NCBI GenBank assembly: GCA_017590115.1
Contig: JAGGNK010007004.1
Span: forward strand, 9,112,418-9,176,417
Length of the DNA: 64,000 nt
Direction of reading: 5' to 3'
Source of the DNA: Montifringilla adamsi
Taxonomy: Eukaryota; Chordata; Aves; Passeriformes; Passeridae
In this document: in pieces, positions 26,300 through 38,189 of the stretch
Layout: every line of letters begins with the position of its first letter
Numbering within the stretch: position 1 is the stretch's first letter
Notes under the pieces: generated by a model
Told to the model about the DNA's origin: nothing
Databases searched by the model: none
What the model saw: only the letters and a program-made list of their open reading frames with translations
Translations under genes and position numbers: made by a program

Positions 26300-27821
26300 T
26301 ACAATAGGAGTGTATCTGACCTTGTTTATGTCAGCTGTACCAAGCTGACGTAAGCATGGTCCCTCCTGGTTTACCTGGCTGTTTCTGCAATTTGGGCAAA
26401 TTGCTGTCAAAATCAACTGTCATGGAAGAATAAGGTGAATTTTGGCTTACCTGCCAGCTCCAGTATTACACCAGTATAATGCCTATGAAATCAGTGGCAT
26501 TGCTCTAGCATAAAACTGCAATAAGCTGCAGGGAATTAAACCCTGTTTTCTTGCCTCTGGGAATTCTCAGAGGCTGCCTGATATGGCATGAGTCAAAAAT
26601 ATTTTGTTATTCACTGCTTTTTCTAATTATCAGATTTGTCTCCAGTCCATTTTGTGGTGTTGGCCAGGCACTCGATCTGAGTCAAATTTTCCATACAATC
26701 CACACTGCTTTATGTTTCAGTGCTTTTTTTTTTTTTTTTTTTTTTTCTTTTGCCCTAAAACCAGAACAGAAGAACTGGCTAAACATGTACAAACCTGCCT
26801 TAAGAAAAGACTTGTTTTTCCTTTTCCCTTAACCCTTCTTTTCTATTTAATGTCAGTACAAAGATGAAACACAGATGGAGTGGCACAATTGTTAGAATTT
26901 TGATCAGCAGATTCTCAATCTACTCACTTGTCAGTGGACCATTTTATCCACATAAGTCATCCCTATTAAAGAAGCCAACCTCTTGGAGGTAACATTAATT
27001 TTTGTAAGGAGCTGTTTTACAATAAGGAGCTGACACTGGTTTGAGAACACTGGTTTGAGAACACTTCTTCCAGCATTCCTTCACAGTCGGGGTTTGCCCA
27101 TCGAGTTATTCAGGGTAGAAAACCACCTCTAGGTGCATAAAACCACATGAGAAACACAAAATAATGCAATGAACAACCACAAATCCTCTCATTCCTCATC
27201 ACTGAGGGGTCTCATCACTTGGCCCAAGATGCTGCTGCTGCTCTTCCCATTATGAATATGATGCTGGCATTGTTTTTCCCACCCATTGCTCCAGGTGGAT
27301 GGAGGCTGTTCACTGCTGAGGTTTAGGTGAGATTTCACGTGCAAGCTGCTTGCTGTCAGTTTTATGCACTACAATCTGAATCTGTGACAGACAATTTGGT
27401 GGAAAAAAAGGGATTATTTTGTCTGGGTAATGGATAGTTTTATTCAATTTCTGAGCATGGGGTAGACCTTAGAAGCATCATTGCAAATATTGATTCAAAC
27501 AAACCTATTTCCTGCTGCAGAGCGCAGCCACAGAGGCTCCCAGGCCTGCTATGTTGACTTGCTTAGTGAAAATATGCATTAAAAACCCACTTTGGTTTAC
27601 AAGTCATGGCTGAAGGAGCTCCACAGATGAAACTGTAGTTTTTGGACAAAAAGAAAATAGTTTCTTGTTTATATATTACACTAAAAAATTTCAGCGTTGT
27701 TGGCTTTGATGGAAAAATCCCACTGGCATTGACTTTGGACATCAGAGATTATCAGAAGCCTGGCTTGAAAACCTCCTGTTCTAAACTAGCTTTTCCTGAA
27801 ATTTCCAGCTCACCAGGAATG
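26300..27821. other. Non-coding DNA with a T-run and a 14-bp duplication
   Basis: No gene recognised. It contains a poly-T run (26724-26750) and a perfect 14-bp tandem duplication (27033-27060). The open frames across the T-run are artefacts. Confidence 0.55.
26724..26750. repeat. Poly-T run
   Basis: Twenty-three T followed by C and TTT. No retroelement body is recognised on either side. Confidence 0.95.
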
Positions 27822-27953
27822 AAAAAAAAAAAAAAAAACCAAAACAAAACAAAACAACACAAAAAAAGAAAAGAAAAGAAAAGAAAAGAAAAGAAAAGAA
27901 AAGAAAAGAAAAGAAAAGAAATAAAAGAAAAGAAAAGAAAAGGAAAAAAAAAG
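27822..27953. repeat. A-rich compound microsatellite with (AAAAG)n
   Basis: A run of A (27822-27838), then AAAAC-type units, then about fifteen AAAAG pentamers interrupted once by ATAAAAG, ending in another A run. It reads as a Lys/Arg/Glu frame on the plus strand and Phe/Leu/Ser on the minus strand, neither of which is coding. This composition is typical of a decayed retroelement or retrocopy tail that has expanded. Confidence 0.95.
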
Positions 27954-28089
27954 CTAATAGCTTCTGTTGCACCTAAGTTCCTCTTATTTTTCTGAGTGTG
28001 TCTTTATGTGTGTGCTGCCTTTGTCTAGTCCAGGGTCAAAGACATCCAAACAAAACAAACGTTTCTGAAGTTGAAAAACATTAAGCTTC

Positions 28090-28133
28090 TGGTCCAGGTG
28101 GAACATCTTTATGGTCCAGGTGGAACATCTTTT
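28090..28133. repeat. 22-bp tandem duplication
   Basis: Two adjacent copies of a 22-bp unit beginning TGGTCCAGGTGG, differing only at the last base, followed by a T run. This is a recent local duplication. Confidence 0.95.
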
Positions 28134-29439
28134 TTTTTTTTTCCTCAACACCAAATAGATATGAGTGTTACCTCCAGCCTTGAATCTCTGTTTTGGCTTT
28201 ACACTTTTGAACTAATATCTTTTTCTTACTCTGACTGATGTCAGCTGAGGAAAGTTCCAAGTAAAACGCCCTTTACAGTGCTATTTTAGGGCTGAGGCCA
28301 TTCTTTCTCTCTTTTCTTCATCTTTCCATTTTCCTGATGCAATCCTCAGTCTGGCCTTGGGCTCACCTCACAGACATTAAAAATCAAAACCAAAAACAAG
28401 TAAAACCAGAGGGACCCCTCAAACCTCAAAATTTTGCTTTCAGAAGCTAGTGATTAGCTTCCTCTGAAACAGCTTTTCTGATTCCCAAGTTTCGAAAATT
28501 GGGATCATCAAAAGGCCTGGTGGCAGATATGTATCTTTTCCTCTTTTTTTCATTGAGCCTATAACTCAATCTGGCAATGAAGAGCTCTAGAAAAGAAACA
28601 GTGCAGAGAGAGGAAGTAGCTCTGTAAGGCTTGGCAAATCCTTTCAAAGAATAAATGTTTTTTCAAATTTGATCACTACAGACACAAGCAAACACAAACT
28701 GGTTTATTACCTTATCTAGGATTTCTCTGATGAGCAGGAGGGGTGCTTTGGGGGTACTATCCTGCCATACTGACTCAGTTCTTATTGCAGCAATTAATCT
28801 TCCCTGTTTGGTTTTACACTGCTTTACACTTGGCCTCACCACAGTGCCAAGAGGTCAGCTTGCTTGTCCAAGGTCACCAAATGACTCAGTAGATTAAGTG
28901 AAAACTGAACTCAGAGGACCACCCTGCCTTTTAGCTTTTGTTTTTGGGACTCAATCTACACAGCTTCTCTGCTATTTCGTACATTCCATTAATCCCACTG
29001 GCTACCAGCCACAAAGATACAGCAGAAAGATTGAATACATGTAAATGTGCACAGTGATATACAGCTTCAAGCTGATGGAAAATACATTGGACAAGCATGT
29101 TACGTTCCTCTGCATTAAAAATACCCTTTAGGCCCATGGCTCAAAAACAAAAGAACATGAGAATACTATTTGTGGCTTTCCCTGCATTTATTAAGATGAA
29201 TAAGATGAACCTTTCATCTTATTTCGCTCTTGCACTAACCACACATACTCAAAATCCCATGTTTTTGCATCCAAGTTCTCAACTTACTCCTATCTGAAAA
29301 TGAAATTAGTAGCTTGACTGTTATGACTAGTCTCCTGTTGATGTTGTCTGGATGCAGAATAGATAAATTCCAAGTTTCAGGATAAGATATTTGTTTACAG
29401 TTTTCCCCTTTGTAAAAACTGAGAGCTGGAGATTTGATG

Positions 29440-29495
29440 AAGTTCTCAGTCCACCAGTAACTCTACTGGTGAGGTAAACTTTCACCTGAGAACTT
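29440..29495. repeat. Nested inverted repeats
   Basis: Outer perfect arms AAGTTCTCAG (29440-29449) and CTGAGAACTT (29486-29495) enclose an inner perfect hairpin CACCAGTA (29452-29459) with TACTGGTG (29464-29471) and a 4-base loop. Function unknown. Confidence 0.9.
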
Positions 29496-30913
29496 GTTCC
29501 CTAGCCAATAGTGAAAATCTTACAAAAGCAAGAAATTGCCTCATTTTAAAGTCCATTGTACATGAAGACATTTGATCTGGAAATGGAAGAGTTAATGAGC
29601 TACTTGTTATTTCATTAAGGAGCAAAATAGGACCTGACCCTTTGTGAAACTGTGCATAAAGTGCATAAAGCCCCGTGCTGCTGCTGCAAGGATGTCCCAG
29701 AGCATTGCAAGGTGGATAACCAGCAAGAAAAGGAGCTTGTTATCATTTCCTCCTTTAGGACAGCATCCTTTGACTTCTTATCTTAAGCACTAAGTGCCTC
29801 CCTGACCCACCAGTTTGCATAAACTCACAAGAAGTACTTGGATTAAAGAAATCTGTCAGCTGTCTGAGGTTCTCTGTGTGTCCCTTCCCACACACCTCTG
29901 TAAAACCAAGTCTGACATCATTGGCAAGAAGCCTCTTTCCTTCAGAACTTTGGTGAGAATCTCCCAAGATTGGGCTTTCTGCTGTCATTAGCAGCATTTT
30001 AAGCCTTTTTGCTTTGAGTTCTGGGGAGATCCTCGAAAAGGTACGAGTCACTTCAGATGTTTTCTGAGACAGTTTGGTGCTCTATTTCCTTCTGCAAAAA
30101 TGATCCCATCAGCCAGTGGTGGTAATCAGCTTTTGAAGACCTTTTAGTGAGTTTTTTTTTTTCCTTCAGGTGTCCTTGCTGCATGATAAGAGGGCAAGGA
30201 AAACAGTAGAAAAAGAGTTTCAAATATTTTGCAGGGAGAGAAGGTGGTTACCTGTTAGCCAGAAAAGGGAGTCTGTACATGTTGCATAGCCTGTGTCTAT
30301 CAAATTGAATAGATAAGCTGCTGCAGGACAGTGGTCAGGACTGTAATCAGAGTTCCCAATTTCCACAGTACTCTCAAAATGTCTGTAATTTGTTGTCTTT
30401 GATTTATGTCAGCTATGTTTTTTTGGAAACCCCACTGCTTCCCACATCTCCATAAGGAAACACTGCCATTTTCTCTTCATGTTCTCTCCAGCCTCATCTG
30501 TAAGTCAGATGTGCCTGGAGGGCCAGAGGAATATCTCCTGGGAGGAAAAGACTTGCATAAAGCTCTGCTGTGAAGTTGTGTGATTTTCCTCACTGATGGA
30601 TCAGAACACAGGTGCAGAAGTACTGCAGGAACGTGGTGTGCAGTGAAAGTCATCCTGTCAAAAGTACACAGGGGCTTGGAAGATTTACCAGGCAACATTT
30701 CACCCTTCAGAGCTCTTGTCAGAGTCAGGGAGTACAGCCCTGTTCCATGTGATGTCAGTCAGCTACAGGGGGAAAATATTAGTGTAGTTCCTTCCATGGA
30801 GCCTAGGAGTTCACAAGGTGGGAGCAGAACCTCAATCTCCATTACTAGGAATCCTAATTTTCTGCTCCATCCATTCCCTCTGCCCATTTCTATCCCTTCT
30901 TTTATTTGCTAGG

Positions 30914-30948
30914 GATAAAACAAGGGATTTGCTATCCCTTGTTTTATC
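30914..30948. repeat. Perfect 15-bp inverted repeat (hairpin)
   Basis: Arms GATAAAACAAGGGAT (30914-30928) and its exact complement (30934-30948) flank a 5-base loop. The short sequence around it (TTGCTAG / CTGCTAG) is also partly repeated directly. It could be a template-switch product or a structured RNA, or have no function. Confidence 0.95.
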
Positions 30949-31521
30949 TGCTAGGTGGCTTGGAAGACACTTGCATGATTGTCTGCTTGGTACAAGCATT
31001 TATTTTTAAATGGAGGCAGTTGCAGGATCAAAAGGTGAGTTACACTGAGCAAATAACACTTGCTTAGAGATGGTTCTCCCACGAGAGCTAAGTAGAAGCT
31101 TGTCAGAAATACCATGACTAAAAAATAGCCATGTTAGAAGGACTGGGCTCACCTGCATGTGGGGGTTTCAAGGTTCACAGTGAAAGACTCCCACAGTATT
31201 TATCCATTCATGGCTTTACTGGACTTCTTTAGGTTTTATTTCTTGGTCGCTCTGGAAAAATGTTTTAGTAGCCAAAAAATCTGTACTTAATTAGACACAC
31301 AAAACCAGCAGACAGGAAGTCTATTTCCTCACAGAGATACTGTGGTTTATACATTCTGCCCTAATATGAACAAGTCTACTATTATTTTCTGATGTCCCTC
31401 TTGTTTAAGGTGCTTTGAGTAACATGAAAGCTCTATTTTTGCACACCAATCATGAAAGATACTTGTCAAGATCCAGGCATGCCAGACATGGCAGTATTGG
31501 ATGGTTCCTGATTCCATTTGG

Positions 31522-31540
31522 AAAAAAAAAAAAAAAAAAA
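31522..31540. repeat. Poly-A run
   Basis: Nineteen consecutive A. No associated element recognised. Confidence 0.95.
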
Positions 31541-34500
31541 GGTTCCTCTCAGTTTTTATTTTCTAAAAATTAATATAATTTAAGATTATTTAAATGTAAC
31601 TCTGGATATGTGTGCAGGCTTGGGGCAAATCTGATAATGGCTCTGTACAAGTGTTCCCACCCTGAATTTTTCCAGTGTTATAAGCGGTGGCTTTATTTCC
31701 TTGTTACTTGGGGTCAGTCCAAATATCCAGTGATTGGAAGTTGTTCAAGACAAGGGCTCTGTGTTCATGAAATGTGTCTCACAGAAAGGGCCATCGGAAA
31801 ACTGCTGTAACATAATAACCAATGAAAAATATTAATATCTGCAGCCAAAAAGTTAGGTGAGTTCTTACCAGGGATGTTGATTATCCTCACTTAAATTTAG
31901 AAGTTGTGTGGGAAAAGTAAAGTTTGCATCCAAAGAAAGTGTTTTAGTTTCCCTTAGAACTCTAAGCACGTGTCAGAAAGTCTTTCTGACTTTTACTATT
32001 ATTTTTGATACTGTTCAAAAAGAATTCAGATCTTAAGTGATGAGTAGCCAAACAACATTCATCCCCTTGAAGCAATGGGGGAAATTGTTGTGGGTTAGAA
32101 ACTAGCACTATTTATTAAATATTAAGTATTAAGGTTATGCAGCATGACTAACATGGCAGGACAGCTATAAATAACCTACTCTCTCTGTGTTATTTTTCTT
32201 TGCTGTTTTTTTTTTTTTGGAGGGAGAGTGGGGTTGTTTTGGTTTTTGAATTGTTTGTTGGGATTTTTTTCTCCCCCATTTTTTTTTCCTTAGGATAATT
32301 CTTAGAATATAATTTATTATGTCTTTGAATATTCCAAGCTTTATTTTTGAAGTCTTTTCTTGTGAACCCAGAGATTTCCCACTCTACTGTGAAAGTTTCT
32401 TGAACTCAACATTTGCTCCACTTTTCCTCCTCACTCTATAGATTTCATCTTTGCTTCCATACCACTCCAGTCTTCATTGTTCTGATTTTATCTTCCTCCC
32501 ACAGAGCGAGTAGTATATTCCATGATCATCATGAAGGCATAAAAAGGACTTAAAAAAACCTTGAAGGTGGTGCCAATGACCATGCTGGAACAGGAGCTAA
32601 TGAAAATCTGATCAAAGCCAGGAGATGTGGAAACAGAGAGGAGTCTCTTAGTAAGATTTTACCCCACTCCATCACTATTATGAACATATCTGAACTAGAA
32701 CTGGAGTCAAAAACCATAACCTTGGAGGTAATCAGTAAGATCAGAACAAATAGTGAAGCAGATACATTCTTGTGTCTTCTTTCCTCTTCAACCTTCCTGT
32801 TTCAACCATCTGTGGTGAGATCCCCACCAGACAGACACAGGGTAGGGAGGATGTGCATGTGGAAGAGTTCAGGTCTCTCAATGGTTCTGTTCAAACCCTT
32901 TTGGAGTAGGCACCAAAAGCCCTCAGAGACACTTCTTCTTCTTCCTAACCATTTATCCAGGTAGGAAAAAATTCATTAAGCCCATTTATTGAGCAACATT
33001 CACATCCACATGTAATGGTAACTGATGGCTTCAGAAGAAAGCCAAGGCCTCACTCATTGATGGTGAGACCTGTCTGCAAGGCAGCAGACAGGCTGGTAAT
33101 GTTTGGGCCGTGTAATCCCCTTTCTTCATATGTTTTTTAGATCCAGCATGTCTGAGGAGACTTTCAGTACTACAAAAGTATTCAAATTTTCTTGACATCT
33201 CCAATATTCACCATCTCTCTTTTTACAGAGAAAAGCCTGATGCTTATTGATGGCATATGAAAATATAATCACTTCCCTGCCTGACCACTCACAATCCCCC
33301 AGTGCTCTTTTATCATAACTGAGGGAAAGATGGAAGAAAGATGGAACTTTTAACCATGTTTTTTTGGACAAAGAAGGAAAAAATATAGCTATCAAAATAC
33401 CAGTAGGCTCTACAGTCCCTAACTTCATTGAGGCAGCACAGAAGAGGGATGTTTTTCTCAAAAAAAAAGTAGTCCCTCCAGATTATTTTGTGATTTAGTG
33501 CAGTGCAAGCTGCTCTGAGAGACCTACCTCTGTGGCATGCCTAAATTCTAGTGTGTTCTTTGCTACAGGCGAGATAAGTGATGTGAAAAAACCAGCCCCA
33601 GTGGTAACATTATTGGAAAGCAGATTCCTGTTCAAACACGCTCGAGATTAGTGAGATAGATTTCTAGTGACGAGACTCATCCCTGGCTTTTGTCTTCGTG
33701 CAGCGTGAAATAGAAGACAGATAGCTTGATTGGGGAAAGTCTGGCAAAGGTAAATGGCAATGATGGAGCAAAGGAGTCATAACATTCTCCTGACAAAGCC
33801 TGGATGTCTGAGCAGTGAAACACAGAGGGAAGGTGATTAAGGGACTGCCAGGCTCCCCACGGCTGCCTGCAGTAGCTGCACTGCCCTCCCAAAGGCATCC
33901 CAACAAAGCCAGCTCAGATCTTCCTTTTCTCCACAGACACGTCTCCAAAATGCAATTACCCTCTCGCACAGGGGGCTGTATGAACATCACCTGCTTCCCT
34001 GTATTTTGCAAAGCATATTACTCATTGTGACTGCTTCTTAAGGCTGAAGCTTTTGGTGGCAATTCCCACATTTCACAGTCCTCCTGGGAAATCTAAACCT
34101 ACCTTTTAAGGAAAATGCCATTCCCTGTCTTTATAATTGACAAATTAATAAGTCCAGCCTCTCTCTGACTGTGCTTCAAAAAATAATACCAAAATTTTTG
34201 TAATATCTTTTTTAAATAAGCACTATATTGCTTCTTTCCAATTAGACAGAATATTCGGTAATTGTAGGAACGTAGGCAGAAGAATTGCCTTTCCTAAGGA
34301 TACCTTCAGATACAGAAGCAAAGCCCTAAAAGATGCACAGCACCACTTTACTGTTTTACAAAGTCAAGCTGTGCAACTTTTACCGCTAGAAGGGAAACAG
34401 GTCTAAAATTTATAAATGTGTTTTCCGGAAAAAACAAAATGTGCATCACATACTGGAGAAACTGCCAAAACAGCATAGGCAGTGATATTGGTCCAGTAAC

Positions 34501-37500
34501 TCAGAATCCTTTTCCAAAGGCAAAAACAATCAATACACTTGGAACATCTTGACTTGATCTTCAAATGGCGTATTAAGTAACCTTTTCTTTCTCTTTTTGG
34601 TAAACATCGGTAATGTGAGCAGGAGAATATTTCCCTACCCAAGTCATTTACACGAGCATAAGGGACATCCTCTGCCATGGATCAGACTGAGCCAGGGTTA
34701 ATATGGGTTAAAAAGGCTGTTTCTTCCTAGGCTTACAGCAGCCATTTTCATTCTAAAACTGGCAATTTTGTTATCATGTGGCAACTATTTTAATACATTC
34801 AAATAACAAAAGAGACAAATACAGAGAATTTTCCTTTTGGGCTGGGTCTTCCACACCAAATGAGGGCATAAATGAACACAATTAATAGCTTCCCATTAAG
34901 CAGAAGCACAGAATAGCAGAAGCTGTTATCTTTTCATTCAGGACTTTTGAGTTCAAATTTGAATCCTGCTTGTAAGAGCTACACCAAACGATGTTGCTTC
35001 TGTGAATATTGATCACATCACACCTTTAGAAGGCTGCAAAGGGATCCACAGCTCCCAACATCTTCCAAAATGCCTTGAATGTTACTTGATTTTGGGAAAA
35101 TAAAATTCCTGCCCTGCAAATATTTATATTTTTACATAAATCTCTGAGTTGCTGCATCTGGAACCAGGTAACATAAATTAATCAATTCATGTATTTAAAG
35201 CTGAGCATCTGCAGAAACACTTACAATCCCAAAATCTAAGGTGTCAGTGTTTTCTTTTAAGTGGTTCAGTTACCCCAGATTTCTAGAGAGTCTGAGTACC
35301 AAAGGGACCAAGGTGCCTAATCTACACTGAATCAAAATTCTAGGATGCCTTTAAAAAATGAGAAACCTCCTGGTGCCCTTTCATTAACACTGAGAAGGAC
35401 CTAATTTTGCAACAGTGCCCCCAAGTTGTCAATATCAGGCTTGTGGAACACAGCCTAGGGATGTCATAGGTCCTTCTCTTCACAACATCAGAAGAGGAAG
35501 AAAAAGGACTGAGACCTTCACACCCCCTGACCTATACATTAACCTCTGCAATAGTGTCTCTTCTGGAAGAATTCCCTTACGTTATTAAAACTGTTCAGTA
35601 TTGAAGGGCTTGGTAGCTTATGTTCAGGAAAGTACTTAAGCAAGTACACATTGCCTAGATTTTGAAATTTTAGTGGGTGGGGGGGAATCAGCATGATTTC
35701 CTCCCTGAGTTGTTTCAGTGTGTATCAGTATTCCTGCTTCTAACACTGGATGAGAGCAGGAAGCACGGATGCTTGCAAAACCAGGGATCAACCAGGGAAT
35801 TGTGGAAATTAATTGCTCAGAGCTCGTAGGTGAACTGAGGCTGTGCTCAAACCCTATGACAATTGGTTGATATTTAAATCCCAAGTGTAACATACATAAG
35901 GTTCTTGGGATTTTTTCCCACTGGAGTAACAACAGCATTGCAACCAAAGGGCAGTTGTAAACTTCAATGCCATTGTTAAGAGAAAGCTCTTGACTTCAAT
36001 AAAAATCAAGCAACTTTGTGTAAGGTATTCTTAAGAATTACACTGATTTGTGTAAGGTATTCCTAAGAATTACATTGATTTCACAACAGGTTTTTAATTT
36101 GGCTTTAGCCTGCAGTCACCAGCATGGCTTCAATTCAGACGTGCATCTTGCACTTCCCAAACACCTTCAATAAGGTAACTAGCAACCTAACCTTTGAAGA
36201 GAAGAGAAATAGAAAACTCTGCTCATAAAATAGAATTAAAACATCATTTGAAACAGATTGAAGTATATGCAAGTTGCAACAGATTCCCTTAGGCACATAA
36301 AACCTGTGTGCTTACAACAAGAGATAACTCAAACTGATGCTCAATTTGCCAGTTTATTGCGATGGGGATATTTTGACTTGTATTAAAGAGTCTTGACTGA
36401 TGACCTCTCTAATTCGTTCAGTGCAAATGTTTTCTTTCAACATCAGACACTATTTTTTTTAACCAACTACTTATTTGAGAGTAAAATCTATCATGGCCTG
36501 TGCAGACAATCCGGATTTTTAATTGTCTTAAGGGTTTTTGGAATCTGCTAGACAGTGCCTGAGAGCATTTGGTGATTTGATCCATTGATTAACCTGGAAA
36601 CATGCTTGTTTCACATGCTTGATTCTACAGAGTTTTTGGCTCTTCTTTCAAATAGAATTTGCCAAAAAGCAATTACTAGCAAGAGGCAGAAAAACATGCC
36701 TTACGGATTTTAAATTCACTTTCTCCTTTAATGTACCAGGAATCTGAGCATGCTGCCTCCTGCTTCTTATCAGCTAAATATTTGCAGTGACACCAGAAAA
36801 AGCAACTGTGAATTCTGCAATCCTAGTTCATTGGAAGTCATCATATGGGGAGCATCTCTAAAAGCAAATGGTGCCAAGCCAGCATTTAAAGCTATTCATC
36901 AACTCTGGATTTAATAACTACCTTATTTATATCCCACATGCTAGGAAAAATATTGTAATTGGGATGGATTATATAAAACCTGAGGAACGGAATAATTGAT
37001 GGAATAATTTAAAAATCCGCAGTCTGCTTTGCTTCTGAGATATTTGTTTGAGACTGGCTGATTCAGGGGTAACAATGGAATACCATTAGTGCCCAATTCC
37101 TTTTGCTTTTCTAGGCGACATCAGTGCTCAGGAGTGAGCATTTTAATGGAGGAGAGTGCTGGAAGATATTTCCTTCTGTCTCACCTGTAGGTGACAAGGG
37201 GCCTGCCCAGCTTGCTCCAGGTTTTTGTCCCTGAGTGCCCATCCCAGAGGCTGGTTTGCAGCAGGACAACCCAGAACACGTGCACCCCACCTCTTAAAAC
37301 TCTCTGAGAGTATGTGTGCAGCAAAGCAGGACAGGAGGGTGGTGCCCTGACTTCCTTTCACCCTGCTTGGGCTTTGCAGGTTAAGGAAACGCCGTGTCCC
37401 TGACTGCCAGCGAGCCCTCGTCTGTCAGCACTAACCAGCCCCAAAACAAAGGGGAATTCAGTGTGTTGGGACTTGCACAGGTATCTGATGCAATCTGAAA

Positions 37501-37966
37501 GGGAGACAGACCTGCTGCATTACCTAACATGTCTAAATGAATGTCCCATAACCCATTTTTTTGTGCTGAGGAGCTGCTGATTGCACCAGCTGTTCATGAC
37601 TTACACCTCTACACCTCCAGGTCATAATATAGCAAGAGAAGGCCTTTCTATTCTGACATCTTAAATCCTTCTTATTTAAGGATATCAAGAACACTGAGAG
37701 GCGTTCCAGCAAAGGGGGACTTGTCCTGAAGTTCAAAGGTTGAACCTCAACCATGTGGGGAGGAACATCATCAGGATCCTTTGTCTTGCAAAAGCTCTCA
37801 TGCAGGATTTCACTACAAACAATACCTTCATTTTGAGTGGCACCTTAAGAGGGAAAAGATTTTTTAATAACCTAAAATAAAACTAATTAAAATACATTAC
37901 ACATTTTAATGGTTTTCTTGCTGTTATTTTTATTATTACCTTGAAGAGAAGAATGGATATAGCAGA
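31541..37966. other. Non-coding DNA, no gene recognised
   Basis: Mostly AT-rich DNA. The minus-strand frames 33126-33461 and 33664-34011 exceed 110 codons but match no family and lack a convincing splice context. The parts at about 34700-35000 and 36440-37030 are repeat-free and look like conserved non-coding elements. A perfect palindrome TTCAAATTTGAA lies at 34954-34965 and a 32-bp tandem duplication at 36015-36078. Confidence 0.5.
36015..36078. repeat. 32-bp tandem duplication
   Basis: Two adjacent copies beginning TTTGTGTAAGGTATTC, differing at two positions. It is a local duplication inside otherwise unique DNA. Confidence 0.95.
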
Positions 37967-38189
37967 TTTAAATAAATAAATAAATAGCCCACCTCCACCA
38001 AAAAAACCCCCAAAAACCCAAACCAAACCAAACCAAAAAAAACCCAAAACAAACAAACAAAAAACCAACCAACCAAACAAACAAACAAAAAAAAAAAAAA
38101 AAAACAAACCCACCAAACCCAAAATGAAAACGCCCCAAAAAAACCCCAACAAAAAACCCAACCAGCAAACCAAAAAACCCCCCCCCAAA
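37967..38189. repeat. A/C-rich low-complexity tract with (AAAT)n and CAAAC-type units
   Basis: It starts with four to five AAAT units, then runs for about 200 bases almost entirely of A and C on the plus strand: ACC/AAAC/CAAA units, a long A run around 38088-38104, and a block of nine C near the end. The minus-strand frames read as Gly/Phe/Leu/Val repeats and are artefacts. The strand bias is extreme (G almost absent). Confidence 0.95.

Larger units (their letters stand above)
27954..31521. other. Non-coding DNA with several inverted and tandem repeats
   Basis: No gene recognised. The minus-strand frame 29755-30051 looks protein-like but starts with GTG, has no splice or promoter context and matches no family I know. 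Notable local structures are a 22-bp tandem duplication (28090-28133), nested inverted repeats (29440-29495) and a perfect 15-bp hairpin (30914-30948). Confidence 0.5.

Noticed and set aside
29755..30051. 98-codon minus-strand frame that looks protein-like
   Set aside because: It begins with GTG, has no promoter, splice or polyadenylation context and no recognisable motif.
33126..33461. 111-codon minus-strand frame with a possible zinc-binding look
   Set aside because: Cysteines and histidines do not form a known spacing, the start is TTG, and the upstream T run is not a convincing acceptor.
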